In this document: positions 53,066 through 63,053 of the stretch, in pieces
Position numbering within the stretch: position 1 is the stretch's first letter
Layout: the number at the start of each line of letters is the position of its first letter
Assembly: GCA_963724015.1 (NCBI GenBank)
Contig: CAVRTM010000017.1
Coordinates: 1-64,000 of the forward strand
Direction: 5' to 3'
Length of the DNA: 64,000 nt
Source of the DNA: CAVRTM01 sp963724015
GTDB lineage: Bacteria; Actinomycetota; Actinomycetes; Actinomycetales; Dermatophilaceae
The notes under the pieces: generated by a model
Seen by the model: only the letters and a program-made list of their open reading frames with translations
Told to the model about the DNA's origin: nothing
Database searches by the model: none
Program-made: the position numbers and the translations under genes

Positions 53066-53464
53066 TTACCAGCGGCGCTTCCTGCTGATGACCAGGAAGG
53101 CGCCCAGGGCAAGGCCCACGCCCGTGAGGTCGGCCACAGCGTCCCAGACGTCGCCGTCGCGCGACGGCAGCAGCGTGGCCTGCACCACCTCGCTCACGGG
53201 GGCGTGCAGGGCCAGCACGGCCAGCACCCACCGGCGGGGCAGGCCGGCCAGCAGCGCGGTCAGCACGGCCGCGCCGAACACGCCCGCATGGATCACCTTG
53301 TCCAGCCCGTTCACCTCCGGGCCGCCGGGCGCCGACGGGGCGTAGAGCACCACCAGCTGCAGCAGCAGCGCCAGCCCGAGCAGGACGAGCCAGACCCGCC
53401 GCGTCCGCGACGGACGAGTGCCGTCGTACCGGCCCGGTCGGTGCTCCGAGGCGGCCCGGCTCAT
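53066..53464 (-). CDS. VanZ-like family membrane protein
   Basis: 132 residues with four hydrophobic segments. NGLDKVIHAGVFGAAVLTALL holds the conserved Asp-Lys-x-x-His of VanZ-like proteins, and VSEVVQATLLPSRDGDVWDAVADLTGVGLG-type text carries the second signature (DGDVWDAVADLTG). VanZ relatives affect teicoplanin sensitivity or lipid handling; no glycopeptide cluster is here, so the role is unknown. ATG 53464 overlaps the malic enzyme stop (ATGA). Confidence 0.85.
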   Translation of the reverse strand: MSRAASEHRPGRYDGTRPSRTRRVWLVLLGLALLLQLVVLYAPSAPGGPEVNGLDKVIHAGVFGAAVLTALLAGLPRRWVLAVLALHAPVSEVVQATLLPSRDGDVWDAVADLTGVGLALGAFLVISRKRRW

Positions 53465-55000
53465 CCCCCGTGCGAACCGGCGGTGGGCACGGCCACCGGC
53501 GGCACCGCGGAGGGCAGACCGGGCGTGGACTCGCTGCCGGCCTCGGCGCCGGTGTGGGACCGGGCGGCGTCGGCGGCGACGGTCGCCGCCGCCCCGGGGG
53601 CGGCGGAGCGTGCCGCCGCCTCGACGGCGGCGGCCACCACCTTGGCCACGTCCGGGTTGAAGACGCTGGGAATGATGTAGGCGGGGTTCAGCTCGTCCTC
53701 GGAGACGACCTCCGACAGCGCGTTCGCCGCCGCGAGCAGCACGTCGTCGGAGACGGTGTTGGTCGCCGCGTCGAGCAGGCCGCGGAACACGCCCGGGAAG
53801 ACCAGCACGTTGTTGATCTGGTTGGCGAAGTCGCTGCGCCCGGTCGCCACGACGGCGGCGTGCTGGGCGGCCTCGGCGGGGTCGACCTCCGGGTCGGGGT
53901 TGGCGAGGGCGAAGACGATGGCGTCGTCGTTCATGGTGGCGACGTCCTTGCCGGTGAGCACGTTCGGCGCCGAGACGCCGATGAACACGTCGGCGCCGGC
54001 GACGGCGTCCTTGAGGGAGCCGGTCACGCCACCCTGGTTGGTGTGCGCGGCGATCCAGCCGAGGTTGGACCCGGCGTCGTCGCTGATGTCGGGCCGGCCG
54101 CCGTGCACGACGCCGTGGAAGTCGGCCACGACGACGTCGGTGACACCCGCCTTGAGCAGGAGCTTGAGGATGGCGGTGCCCGCGGCGCCCGCGCCGCTCA
54201 TCACCACGCGCACGCGCGTGAGGTCCTTGCCGACCACCCGCAGCGCGTTGCGCAGCGCCGCCAGCACCACGATCGCGGTGCCGTGCTGGTCGTCGTGGAA
54301 CACGGGGATGTCCAGCTCCTCGCGCAGCCGGGCCTCGACCTCGAAGCAGCGGGGGGCCGAGATGTCCTCGAGGTTGATGCCGGCGAAGACCGGCGCGATC
54401 GCCTTGACCGCGGCCACGATCTCGTCGACGTCCTGGGTGTCCAGGCAGATCGGGAACGCGTCGATGCCGGCGAAGCGCTTGAACAGCGCCGCCTTGCCCT
54501 CCATCACCGGCAGCGCCGCCAGCGGGCCGATGTTGCCCAGCCCGAGCACCGCCGACCCGTCGGTGACCACGGCCACCGTGTTGCGCTTGATGGTGAGGCG
54601 CCGGGCGTCCTCGGGGTTCTCGGCGATGGCCAGGCACACGCGCGCGACGCCCGGGGTGTAGATCAGCGACAGGTCGTCGCGGTTGCGGATCGGCACCTTC
54701 GACTCGATCGTCAGCTTGCCGCCGAGGTGGACCAGGAAGGTCCGGTCGCTGACCTTGCCGATCTCGACGCCGTGCACCGCGCGCATGGCGGCGACGATGT
54801 CCTCGGCGTGGCTCTGGTCGCGCGCCGCCGCCGTGACGTCCACGCGCAGCCGCTGGTGGCCGGAGGCGGTGACGTCCAGGCCGGTCACGAGGCCGCCACT
54901 GCGCTCGATGGCGGTGGTGAGCTCGCTGACGGCGGTCGCCCGGGCAGGGCAGCTCCAGCCGGACGGTGATCGAGTTCGAGACGGAGGGAGCAGCGGTCAT
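53461..55000 (-). CDS. NAD(P)-dependent malic enzyme with N-terminal ACT domain (one frameshift)
   Basis: About 512 residues. It decarboxylates malate to pyruvate. An ACT-like domain (about 1-90, SVSNSITVRLELP) is followed by the malic core: NRDDLSLIYTPGVARVC holds the catalytic Tyr, LGLGNIGPLAALPVMEGKAAL a core lysine, NLEDISAPRCFEVEARLRE the metal site, and VMSGAGAAGTAIL the NAD fold. A break near 54950 separates ACT from core. The ACT domain suggests amino-acid allostery. Length beyond 470 is partly an Ala-rich C-terminal tail. It is coupled to the VanZ-like gene. Confidence 0.92.
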
Positions 55001-55123
55001 GGCCTCATCCTGTCAACTACTGGCCGGTATGCCGACTTGTGTCCTTTGTGTGCGCGTCGCGCCGCCGTGTCGGCGCCGGCGCGCGGCGTGCGGCCGGGCG
55101 TGCGGGCACCCCGGGCCGGTCGC

Positions 55124-56523
55124 TCAGCGCGAGGGAACCGCGGTGCGGCGGTGCTTCAGGACGCCGACCGCGATGATCACCGCGGCCAGCGCGACGCTCA
55201 GCCAGAGCTCGAGCCGGAGACCGGGGCGGATCGACCATCAGCACGAGGACGCCGACGATGAACGCGATGGTGATGTAGGTCAGTGCCGGGAACGCCCACA
55301 TCCGCACGGCGGGCTCGGTGCCCTCGGCGTCCAGCTCGCGGCGCATCTTCAGCTGGGACAGCGCGATCACCAGGTAGACGAACAGGGCGATGGCGCCGGA
55401 GCTGGCGAGCAGGTAGCCGAAGATCTCGCCGGGCAGGACGTAGTTGCCGATGACGCCGAGGAAGCCGACGACCGAGCTGGCGATGATCGCGGTGGCCGGC
55501 ACGCCGTTGCTGCGGCACCCGGGACCACGCCGCGGGGGCGTCGCCCCGGCTGGAGAGGGAGTACGCCATACGGGAGGCGGTGTAGAGCGCCGAGTTCAGG
55601 CAGGACGCGACCGCGGTGAGGATGACCAGGTCGAGCACCGGGGCGAGGTTGTCCAGGCCGATCTGGTCGAGCACGGTCTGGTACGAGCCGCGCTCGACCA
55701 GGCCCTTGGAGTTCCAGGCGACCAGGGAGACGACCACGAAGATCGAGCCCAGGTAGAACAGGCTGATCCGCCAGATCACCGAGTTGACGGCCTTGCGGAT
55801 GCCGTGCTCGGGGTCGGGCGACTCGGCGGCGGCGATGGTGACGATCTCGGTGCCCATGAAGGTGAACATCGTGGTCAGCATCGCGGCGATGACGGCTCCG
55901 AAGCCGTTGGGCATGAACCCGCCGTTGCTGGTCAGGTGACTGAGGCCCGAGGTGTGCGAGCCGGGCAGGACGCCCAGGATGGCGAGCACGCCGACGGCGA
56001 TGAAGGCCACGATCGCGATGACCTTGACCAGCGCGAACCAGAACTCGAACTCGCCGTAGTTGCCGACGCTGAACAGGTTGGTGCCGACGAGCAGGGCGGT
56101 GATGAGGAGCGCGAAGGCCCACTGCGGGACGGCGCTCGACCCAGTTGTGCAGGATCAGCGCGCCGGCGGTGGCCTCGACGGGGATGACGATCACCCAGAA
56201 CCACCAGTAGAGCCAGCCGATCGAGAAGCCGGCCCACCGGCCCAGGGCGCGGTCGGCGTAGGTCGAGAAGGAGCCGGTGTCGGGGTGGGCCGTGGCCATC
56301 TCCCCCAGCATCCGCATCACGAGGACGACCAGCGTGCCGGCGAGTGCGTAGGCGATCAGCACGGCCGGGCCCGGCCTTGGAGATGGCGGTGGCCGACCCG
56401 ATGAACAGACCCGCCCCGATGACACCGGCGATGGAGATCATCGTGATGTGTCTCGGTTTGAGTCCGGCACCCAGGTGGCCGCCCCCCGGCTGGTCGAGTT
56501 GTCTGCGTTGTTCGTTGGGTCAC
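55124..56523 (-). CDS. AAT-type amino acid permease (GABA/aromatic permease-like), frameshifted
   Basis: About 465 residues, AAT/APC family. HLGAGLKPRHITMISIAGVI then GAGLFIGSATAISKAGPG is the classic start (as in GabP/AroP/LysP). GTEIVTIAAAESPDPEHGIRKAVNSV follows helix 6, then LYTASRMAYSLSSRGDAP, GNYVLPGEIFGYLLASSGA, and the tail KHRRTAVPSR. Breaks occur near 56470, 56365, 56145, 55520 and 55210. The best start is GTG 56523 (MTQRTTQTTRPAGG). It probably imports GABA or related amino acids; it is not close enough to specific catabolic genes to say. Confidence 0.87.
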
Positions 56524-56590
56524 AGAGGACAAAGTCCTCCGGTTCACCCGGCAAAGCAAATCGGCACCGGCGCGGTCGACGGGGCCGGAG

Positions 56591-57059
56591 TCACCGGCGA
56601 CGCAGCTCGTGCCGGTGCCGACGACGCAGCACGTGCAAGGTGATTCGCCGCTCGACGATGCGCTGGCCGTTGACCGCCAGCCACACCGACACGGCGGCGA
56701 GCGGCAGCTCGATGAGCGCCGCGGAGGCCAGGGCCATCACCAGCTCGCGGCGGTCCGGGGCCGTCACGACGTCGAACCACGCGTCGACGACGAGGAACCC
56801 CGCGTTCAGCGGAGGCGGCGACGGCCAGCCACCGCGACCGCGTCGCGGCGGACCAGGCGGCCCACAGCAGGACGGCGAAGAGGCCGACGTCGAAGCCGGC
56901 CCAGGCGAGGTCGTAGTGGGCCGCCCGCTGCTCGCTCGGCAGCGACACGGCGAGGTAGACCGTCCACGGGACCATCAGGACGGCGAGCACGGCGAACACG
57001 GGTCCGGCCCACCGTGCGCGCCTGCTGACCGCGGCCAGGTCGGCCGCGACCGCGGTCAT
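56591..57059 (-). CDS. Conserved four-helix membrane protein (one frameshift)
   Basis: About 156 residues. The hydrophobic segments are AGPVFAVLAVLMVPWTVYLA, WAGFDVGLFAVLLWAAW, then ALNAGFLVVDAWFDVVTA and LIELPLAAVSVWLAV. AHYDLAWAGFDVG and NAGFLVVDAWFD are conserved in small actinobacterial membrane proteins of unknown function. A break near 56810 joins the halves. ATG 57059; a stop at 56591. Function unknown. Confidence 0.7.
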
Positions 57060-57299
57060 CGACGACACGGGTCCGCCGCTGCGGGGTGTCCGGCGCCGCT
57101 GGTCCGCGGGCTGCGCGGGTCCGCGACCCCGGGTCCCAGGGCCGCCGGTTCGCGCGCTCCCGGGTCGTCCGTCCTCATGGTGCCCAGCCTGCCATTGCGG
57201 GGCCACCGCCGCCGCCGGGACGACGGCATCGGCGGGAATGACCCGGGGACGCTGACGCTTGGACCGGGGACACCGGACCACCCAAGGAAGGCAGGACCC

Positions 57300-57686
57300 A
57301 TGAGCACCGTCGCGCTGACCGAGAGCACCTTCGAGCAGACCATCCAGGAGGGCATCGTCCTGGTCGACTTCTGGGCGGAGTGGTGCGGTCCGTGCCGGCA
57401 GTTCGGTCCCGTCTTCGAGAAGGCGTCCACCGAGCACTCCGACATCACCTTCGCCAAGATCGACACCGAGGCCGAGCAGGGCCTGGCCGCCGCAGCCGGC
57501 ATCACCTCGATCCCGACGCTGATGGCCTTCCGGGACGGCATCCTGGTGTTCGCCCAGCCCGGCGCCCTGCCCGCCGCGGCGCTGGAGCAGGTCATCACCG
57601 GTGTCCGCGGCCTCGACATGGAGGACGTGCGGGCCCAGGTCGAGCAGGAGCAGGCCGCCCGCTCCGCGGCCACGCCCGAGGCCTGA
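57300..57686 (+). CDS. trxA: Thioredoxin
   Basis: 128 residues. The active site WAEWCGPCRQFGPV has redox Cys29 and Cys32. TFAKIDTEAEQGLAAAAGI and SIPTLMAFRDGI (cis-Pro) complete the fold. It is about 20 residues longer than the usual 105-110, with a charged C-terminal tail (EDVRAQVEQEQAARS). It reduces disulfides. A sigma/anti-sigma pair starts 100 bp downstream, as discussed under findings. Confidence 0.94.
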   Translation: MSTVALTESTFEQTIQEGIVLVDFWAEWCGPCRQFGPVFEKASTEHSDITFAKIDTEAEQGLAAAAGITSIPTLMAFRDGILVFAQPGALPAAALEQVITGVRGLDMEDVRAQVEQEQAARSAATPEA

Positions 57687-57786
57687 CCCCGGACCACACC
57701 GCGGTTCCTCGGCGGCGGGGGTGCTGCCGGCGGGAGGATCTGAACCACCGGGGCGCCCCGGCCGTGTCGAGGGGCAGGGAGGTGCC

Positions 57787-58297
57787 GTGTCCGACAGCCA
57801 GGTCGACCTGATGCGGGCCCTGCACGACGAGCACGCCGCGTCGCTGTGGGGCTACTGCCTGCGCCTGACCGGCGGTGACCACGCCCGGGCCCAGGACGTC
57901 GTGCAGGAGACGCTGCTGCGCGCCTGGTCGCCATCCGTCGGTGCTGGACCAGTCCCAGCGGTCGGCGCGCTCCTGGCTGTTCACCGTCGCCCGCAACGTC
58001 GTCATCGACGACTGGCGCACCCGCCGCTCCCGGCTCGAGCTGCCGACCGGAGACGTGCCCGAGGTCGTGCCGCGCGACCGGACCGACGAGCTGCTGCAGT
58101 CCTGGATGGTCGCCGACGCCTTGTCGCACCTGTCCGAGGACCACCGCCAGGTCCTCGTCGAGTGCTACTACCGGGGACGGTCCGTGGCCGATGCGGCGCA
58201 GCGCCTGGGTGTGCCCGTGGGCACGGTCAAGTCACGTACCCACTACGCGCTGCGCGCACTGCGGCTGGCGCTCGAGGAGATGGGGGTCGAGTCGTGA
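57787..58297 (+). CDS. ECF sigma factor (one frameshift)
   Basis: About 170 residues. Region 2: LHDEHAASLWGYCLRLTGGD, HARAQDVVQETLLRAW (the QE-x-x-LRAW motif), SWLFTVARNVVIDDWR. Region 4: LSEDHRQVLVECYYRGRSVA then LGVPVGTVKSRTHYALRALR, the helix-turn-helix that reads -35 elements. A break near 57930 splits region 2. GTG 57787 (SDSQVDLM). Its stop overlaps the anti-sigma start (GTGA). Confidence 0.9.
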
Positions 58298-58984
58298 GCA
58301 CCGACGAGTTCTGCCACGTACGACGCCGCGTACGTGCTCGGCGCCCTCTCCCCCACCGAGCGGGCCGCCTTCGAGGCCCACCTGCGCACCTGCCCTGCCT
58401 GCGCCGGTGCGGTCACCGCGCTCGCCGGACTGCCGGGGCTGCTTGCCAAGGTGCCCGTGGAGGACGTCACCGACCCGGTCGCCGCCCCCGTGCCGCAGAC
58501 CCTGCTGCCCCGCCTGCTGCGTGAGGTCGGCGGCCCGTCGGCGCCGGCGCCGCTGGGTCACCGGGCTGACGGCCGCGGCCGCGGCGGTCGTGATCGCCAC
58601 CGGAGCCGGCGTCCTCGGGTCGTCGCTCGGACCGGACCAGCATCCGGCCGGCCGCCGGCGGCCGCCGCCACGGCTCCCGAGGCACGACCTCGTGGCGGTC
58701 GTGCCGTCGCCGGTCACCGCCAGCGTGGCGATGGTCCGCATGGCCTGGGGCACGCGGCTGGACCTGCGCTGCGGCTACACCCGTACGGCGCCGGCTCCGC
58801 GTCCCGGGAGTACACCCTGGTGGTGCACGACCGGGCCGGACGCAGCCAGCAGGTGGCCGCGTGGCAGGCGCTGCCGGACAAGCAGCTGTCCCTGACCGCT
58901 GCGAGCTCGTGGCACCCCGAGGACATCGCCGACGTCGAGGTGCAGGCCCCCGGCGGGCCGGCCCTGCTGCGGCTGGCGAACTAG
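58294..58984 (+). CDS. Zinc-binding anti-sigma factor (frameshifted)
   Basis: About 230 residues. The N-terminal ZAS motif is HLRTCPAC (His-x3-Cys-x2-Cys) in AYVLGALSPTERAAFEAHLR. A transmembrane helix (VTGLTAAAAAVVIATGAGVL) follows near residue 100, and an extracytoplasmic domain to 58984 has VARMAWGTRLDLRCGY-like strands. Breaks occur near 58315, 58555 and 58785. It should hold its sigma partner at the membrane and release it on signal. The signal is unknown. A lytic transglycosylase is encoded convergently 22 bp downstream. Confidence 0.82.
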
Positions 58985-59006
58985 CGCTGGGCCGACCTCG
59001 CCCGCA

Positions 59007-60677
59007 TCAGGGCCGGCTGGTCAGCGCCTCCGTGCCGGCGCTCCTGGCCGGGAGCTGCAGCGGGCCGTCCGTCGGGGTCGACGGGCAGCTCGGGTCGGGG
59101 GTGGGCGATGCGCTGGCCTCGGCGCCGGGAGCTGGCCGGCTGTCGCTGGGGTGCCCCGCCGCGGTCGTGGTCGCCGGGCCGCCGGGAGCACACGTCGTCG
59201 GCGACGACCCCGGTCCGGTCGGGGGGGCGGACGTCGGTCCGTGCTGGGCGCCGACGTGGTGACCGGCGGGTGTGGTGGCCGGCGGTGACGTCGTCGTCGG
59301 TTGCGGGGCGACGGAGGTGCTCGAGCTGGTCGAGGTGCTCGAGCTCGTCGGTGGTGCAGATGGTGCGGTCGTGGTGGAGCTGCTGGTCGACGTGGTGCGT
59401 CGCGAGGGCCGCGTCGGCGCGGGGGCAGACGTCGAGGTCGTCGGCGGAGGTGCTGCTGGTCGACGCGGGTGCGGCCCGCCGAGGTGGTCGAGCTCGTGGG
59501 GCGCCGACGTGGACGTCCCCGACGGAGCTGGAGGTCGTCGGCGCGGACGTGGGAGGGGTCGGACGCCGTGGGTGCCTTCGTCGTGGGCGCCGTGGTCCTC
59601 GGCGTCTTCGTCGCGGCCGTCGTGGGGCTGCTCGTCGTCGACCGCGCCGGTGACGTGGGCGCCGTGGCGGACGGAACGCGGTCCGGGCCGGGGGCCGGCG
59701 ACGTCGTGGCGCTCCTCGCGGAGACCGGAGGCGGCGGCACCGACGCGCTGGACACCGGCCCCGACCACACGCCGTCGCGGTAGGCCAGTCCCCAGCCGAG
59801 CACCGCGCTGAGGTAGGAGGTGGAGTAGTTGTAGCTCAGCACCGCCGTGGCCAGGCCCGGAGGGTGTGCGCAGGTCGCCGCCGGAGGCGCACAGGTAGCG
59901 GCCGGCGGCGAGCGCGGCGTCGTAGATGTTGGACGGGTCGGAGCGACCGTCCCCGTTGCCGTCGGCGGCGAACGAGCGCCAGGTGCCCGGCAGGAACTGC
60001 ATCGGGCCAACGGCCCGGTCGTACGCCGGGTCGAGGTCCAGCGCCCCGCCGTCGGTGTCGCGGATGACCGCCGTCCCGGCCATGGAGCCGTCCAGCCGCG
60101 GTCCGAGGATCACGCCCCGCGTCGTACCGGCGCTGGTGACCCGGCCCCCTGCGGCCTGGCCGGACTCGATCCGGCCGATGCCCGCCAGCAGCCACCAGGG
60201 CAGCCCGCACCCGGGGTCGGTGGCCGAGAGGGAGCCGGCCGCCCGGCGGTAGGCGTCCAGCACCAGCGAGGGGATGCCGCGGGAGCGCGCCGGCGAGGCC
60301 CGGCGGCACCGCCGCGGCCTGGCCGCGGGGGACCCCGGGGAGCGTGCTGTCCCCCGACGCGGTCCCCGGCGGGTCGGCACGGACGCCGGCCTCGGCCACC
60401 GGCAGGAACATGCCCGTGCCCTGCCCCGCGCCGGGCCAGGGCGCGCCGGCAGGTGCGGCCAGCGCCACCGCCTCGGGGGTGATGGGGCGCTCGGCGCGGT
60501 TGAGGCTCAGGGCCGGGAACGGACGACCAGGGACGCCGCGGCCAGCCCGGCGAGGCCGGCCCGCCCGAGGACGAGGCGGACGTGGCGCGCCCGGCGGCGC
60601 AGCCGGAGCCGGACGACGCGCGGCTGCAGGGAGGAGTGGCGAGGGCTCCGCCGAACGCATGCCGTCTCCCCTCGCAT
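59007..60677 (-). CDS. Lytic murein transglycosylase with long Ser/Thr/Pro tail (frameshifted)
   Basis: About 550 residues. A basic N-terminus and one hydrophobic segment (VRLVLGRAGLAGLAAASLVV) anchor it. The catalytic domain (about 170-310) has CGLPWWLLAGIGRIESGQA with the catalytic Glu, GPMQFLPGTWRSFAADGNGDG and NIYDAALAAGRYLCASGGDL, typical of MltB/SLT2-like enzymes. The C-terminal ~230 residues are Ser/Thr/Pro-rich low-complexity, probably a wall-spanning linker. Breaks occur near 60520, 60300, 59855 and 59555. It cleaves peptidoglycan glycan strands. Confidence 0.85.
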
Positions 60678-60850
60678 CGGTCCCCTGAAGCGTGGACGCC
60701 GGGGGGTCCCATGAGCTCCACGGGGCGACCTCGGCGTGCGTCCCGATGCTACGCGCGCGCCCTGACGAGGCGCAGCGGAAAACGCGAGGTCGGCCCACTC
60801 ACGTGGACGCCGGTCGCGGGTACGAACCTCGCATCGCGGACAGTGGCGCC

Positions 60851-61648
60851 GTGCACTACCTCGGGATCGACCTGGCATGGGGCCAGCGGTCCCGCACCGG
60901 GGTGGCGGTCCTCGGCCCCACCGGGCGGCTGCTGGCGTCCACGTCGGTCGTCACCGACGACGAGATCGCGGACGTCCTGGCGCCGTGGACCTCCGGCACG
61001 GACGAGTCGGGCGAGCGCGGCCCCGCCGCCCGGGCGGGCGTCGTCGCCGCCGTGGACGCGCCGCTGGTGGTGCCCAACCTCACCGGCCGCCGCGCCTGCG
61101 AGGCCGAGGTGAGCGCGGCCTTCCGCCGCTACTCCGCGGGCGCCTACCCCGCCAACCGGAGCAACCCGCTGTTCGCGCACGAGCCCCGCGCGGCGCGTCT
61201 CGCCCGCCGGTTCGGCTGGGGCATCGACCCGGCGACGCCGGTCACCTCCTCGACGACGCTGGCCCTGGAGGTCTATCCGCACCCGGCGATGGTCGCGCTG
61301 TTCGGCCTGGACACGGTGATCCCGTACAAGCTCAAGGTCGGGCGCGAGCTGCCCGACCTGCGTGCGTCGTACACGCGGTTGCTGGACCACCTGGAGGCCA
61401 CCTGCGGCGCGCTGATGGACCTGCCGGGGAACGGGCGGTGGGCGCAGCTGCGGGCGGTCGCGGCCGGGGCGACCCGCAAGAGCGAGCTGGGCCGGATCGA
61501 GGACGAGGTCGATGCGATCCTGTGCGCCTACCTGGCGTGGATGTGGGTCCACGAGCGGGCGTCACTGACGGTCTGGGGCGACGTGCGGGAGGGGTACATC
61601 GTCACGCCGTTCCCGCCGCACCCGGACGCTACCCCGCCGCTCACCTGA
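60851..61648 (+). CDS. DUF429 family protein
   Basis: 265 residues and intact. It begins with an RNase H-like strand, YLGIDLAWGQRSRTGVAVL (Asp at the start), then VDAPLVVPN, RACEAEVSAAFRRY, LEVYPHPAMVALFGL and a C-terminal DEVDAILCAYLAWMW. DUF429 proteins are predicted RNase H-fold nucleases of unknown role. GTG 60851. The end meets the convergent glycoside hydrolase. Confidence 0.82.
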   Translation: MHYLGIDLAWGQRSRTGVAVLGPTGRLLASTSVVTDDEIADVLAPWTSGTDESGERGPAARAGVVAAVDAPLVVPNLTGRRACEAEVSAAFRRYSAGAYPANRSNPLFAHEPRAARLARRFGWGIDPATPVTSSTTLALEVYPHPAMVALFGLDTVIPYKLKVGRELPDLRASYTRLLDHLEATCGALMDLPGNGRWAQLRAVAAGATRKSELGRIEDEVDAILCAYLAWMWVHERASLTVWGDVREGYIVTPFPPHPDATPPLT

Positions 61649-62910
61649 TCGCCGCCGGTCCGTCGCGCCTCCAGCGCGGTCACCGCGAGCACGACCGCTG
61701 CCGCGCTCCAGGCCAGCGGCGCCGGGCCCGACGGGGACCCGTCCGAGAGCACCTTCTCCGGCAGGCTCCCCCACGTGGTGGTGTGGGCCTGCAGCCAGTC
61801 CAGCCAGTGCTGCGCCACCTCCGGCTGCCCGGAGGCGGCGGCGGTGTAGGCGACCATGGCGGTCTCCGGCGTCCACGAGGCGCCGTCCTTCTTCCACTGC
61901 GCACCCGGCGCGAGACCTCCCGCGGGGCGCAGCGCCTCGCGCTGGTACCGCTTCCACGCGCGGACGACACCCGGGTCCGGCTGGTCGGCGAACGGGGGCA
62001 TGAGGAACGTCACGCGCGCCGTCGCGGCCGCCGTCCCGGCCGAAGCGCTGGTAGCCGTCCGCGGCGAAGTCCCGCCGCAGCTGGTCGGTGAGCCCGGCGG
62101 CAGCCGCGCGGGGACGCCCGGCGTCGGCGGTGCGGCCGAGGGCGTCGTACAGGCGGGCGCTGGCCTGCAGGCCGGCGAGGAGCGGTGCGACCGTGCCGAG
62201 GCTGGTGCGGGCGACGGGCACCTCCCAGTAGTCCGGGGACGGGGGCGGCAGGCGGCGCCCGTCGTCCACGAGCCGGAGCGCGTACGACGTGCTGCGGTCC
62301 AGCAGCGGCCGGAGGGGACGCAGGTCCGCCGCGCCCGGCGGGGTCGTCCCGGCGCGCAGGAGCTCGCCCATCGCCCAGAGGCGCCCAGCCCGGGTCCGTC
62401 GGACTGGCGCGGCCGGTCATCGGGGGGCCCTGACCCGTCCAGCCGGTAGCGCGCCTCGAACCCGCCGTCGCCGGACTGGACCTCCTGCAGGAACGTCAGC
62501 ATCCGCAGTGCGTCCCCGCGGTGCCCGGTGCGGGCCATCGCCACGGCCACGAACGCCATGTCCCTCGGCCACGCGTAGCCCCAGCGCGCCGCGGCACCCG
62601 CCGCGACGGCGCCGTTGCCGCGGGTGAGCTGGCGCAGGTCGATCATCGCGAACCGCACCATCGACGCCCAGCGGGTGTCCGGCCCGGGACGGCGCCGGCG
62701 GCCAGCCACGTCCGCTCGCCGCCGACGGGCCCGGCAGCGGCCGCCGTGGTGTCCCCGATGCCGCTGGCCCCGTCCACCCGCCAGCCCGGGCCCGTGGCCA
62801 GGGGCGTGCGGTTGGGCGGGGACGAGGGCGCGTTGACGGTGATGAGCGCGAGGGCCAGCGCCAGGCAGCCGAGGACCGCCACGGCAAGCGGCCCTGGTAC
62901 GTCGCACCAC
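61641..62910 (-). CDS. GH15-like (alpha/alpha)6 glycoside hydrolase, exported (frameshifted)
   Basis: About 420 residues. A hydrophobic N-terminus (VLGCLALALALITVNAP) suggests export or anchoring. The barrel has WGYAWPRDMAFVAVAMARTGH, LQEVQSGDGGFEARYRLDG, RTSLGTVAPLLAGLQASARLY and SWTPETAMVAYTAAASGQPE, as in GH15/glucoamylase-like proteins. Breaks occur near 62690, 62395 and 62030, and one more near each end. The stop (61641) and start (GTG 62910) are approximate. The likely substrate is an alpha-glucan or trehalose-like sugar; not certain. Confidence 0.75.
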
Positions 62911-63053
62911 CCGCGTCTCCTCGCGCTGCTCCCGCGCCGCCGTCACCGGCGATGGCACCGCCGCTTGCGCAGTGTCCCACGCCGCCGGGACCGTCGCCGC
63001 CAGCGCACCCGCGATCCGCAAGCGCCACCGCCTCCGCGAGCACGCGCCTCCCG

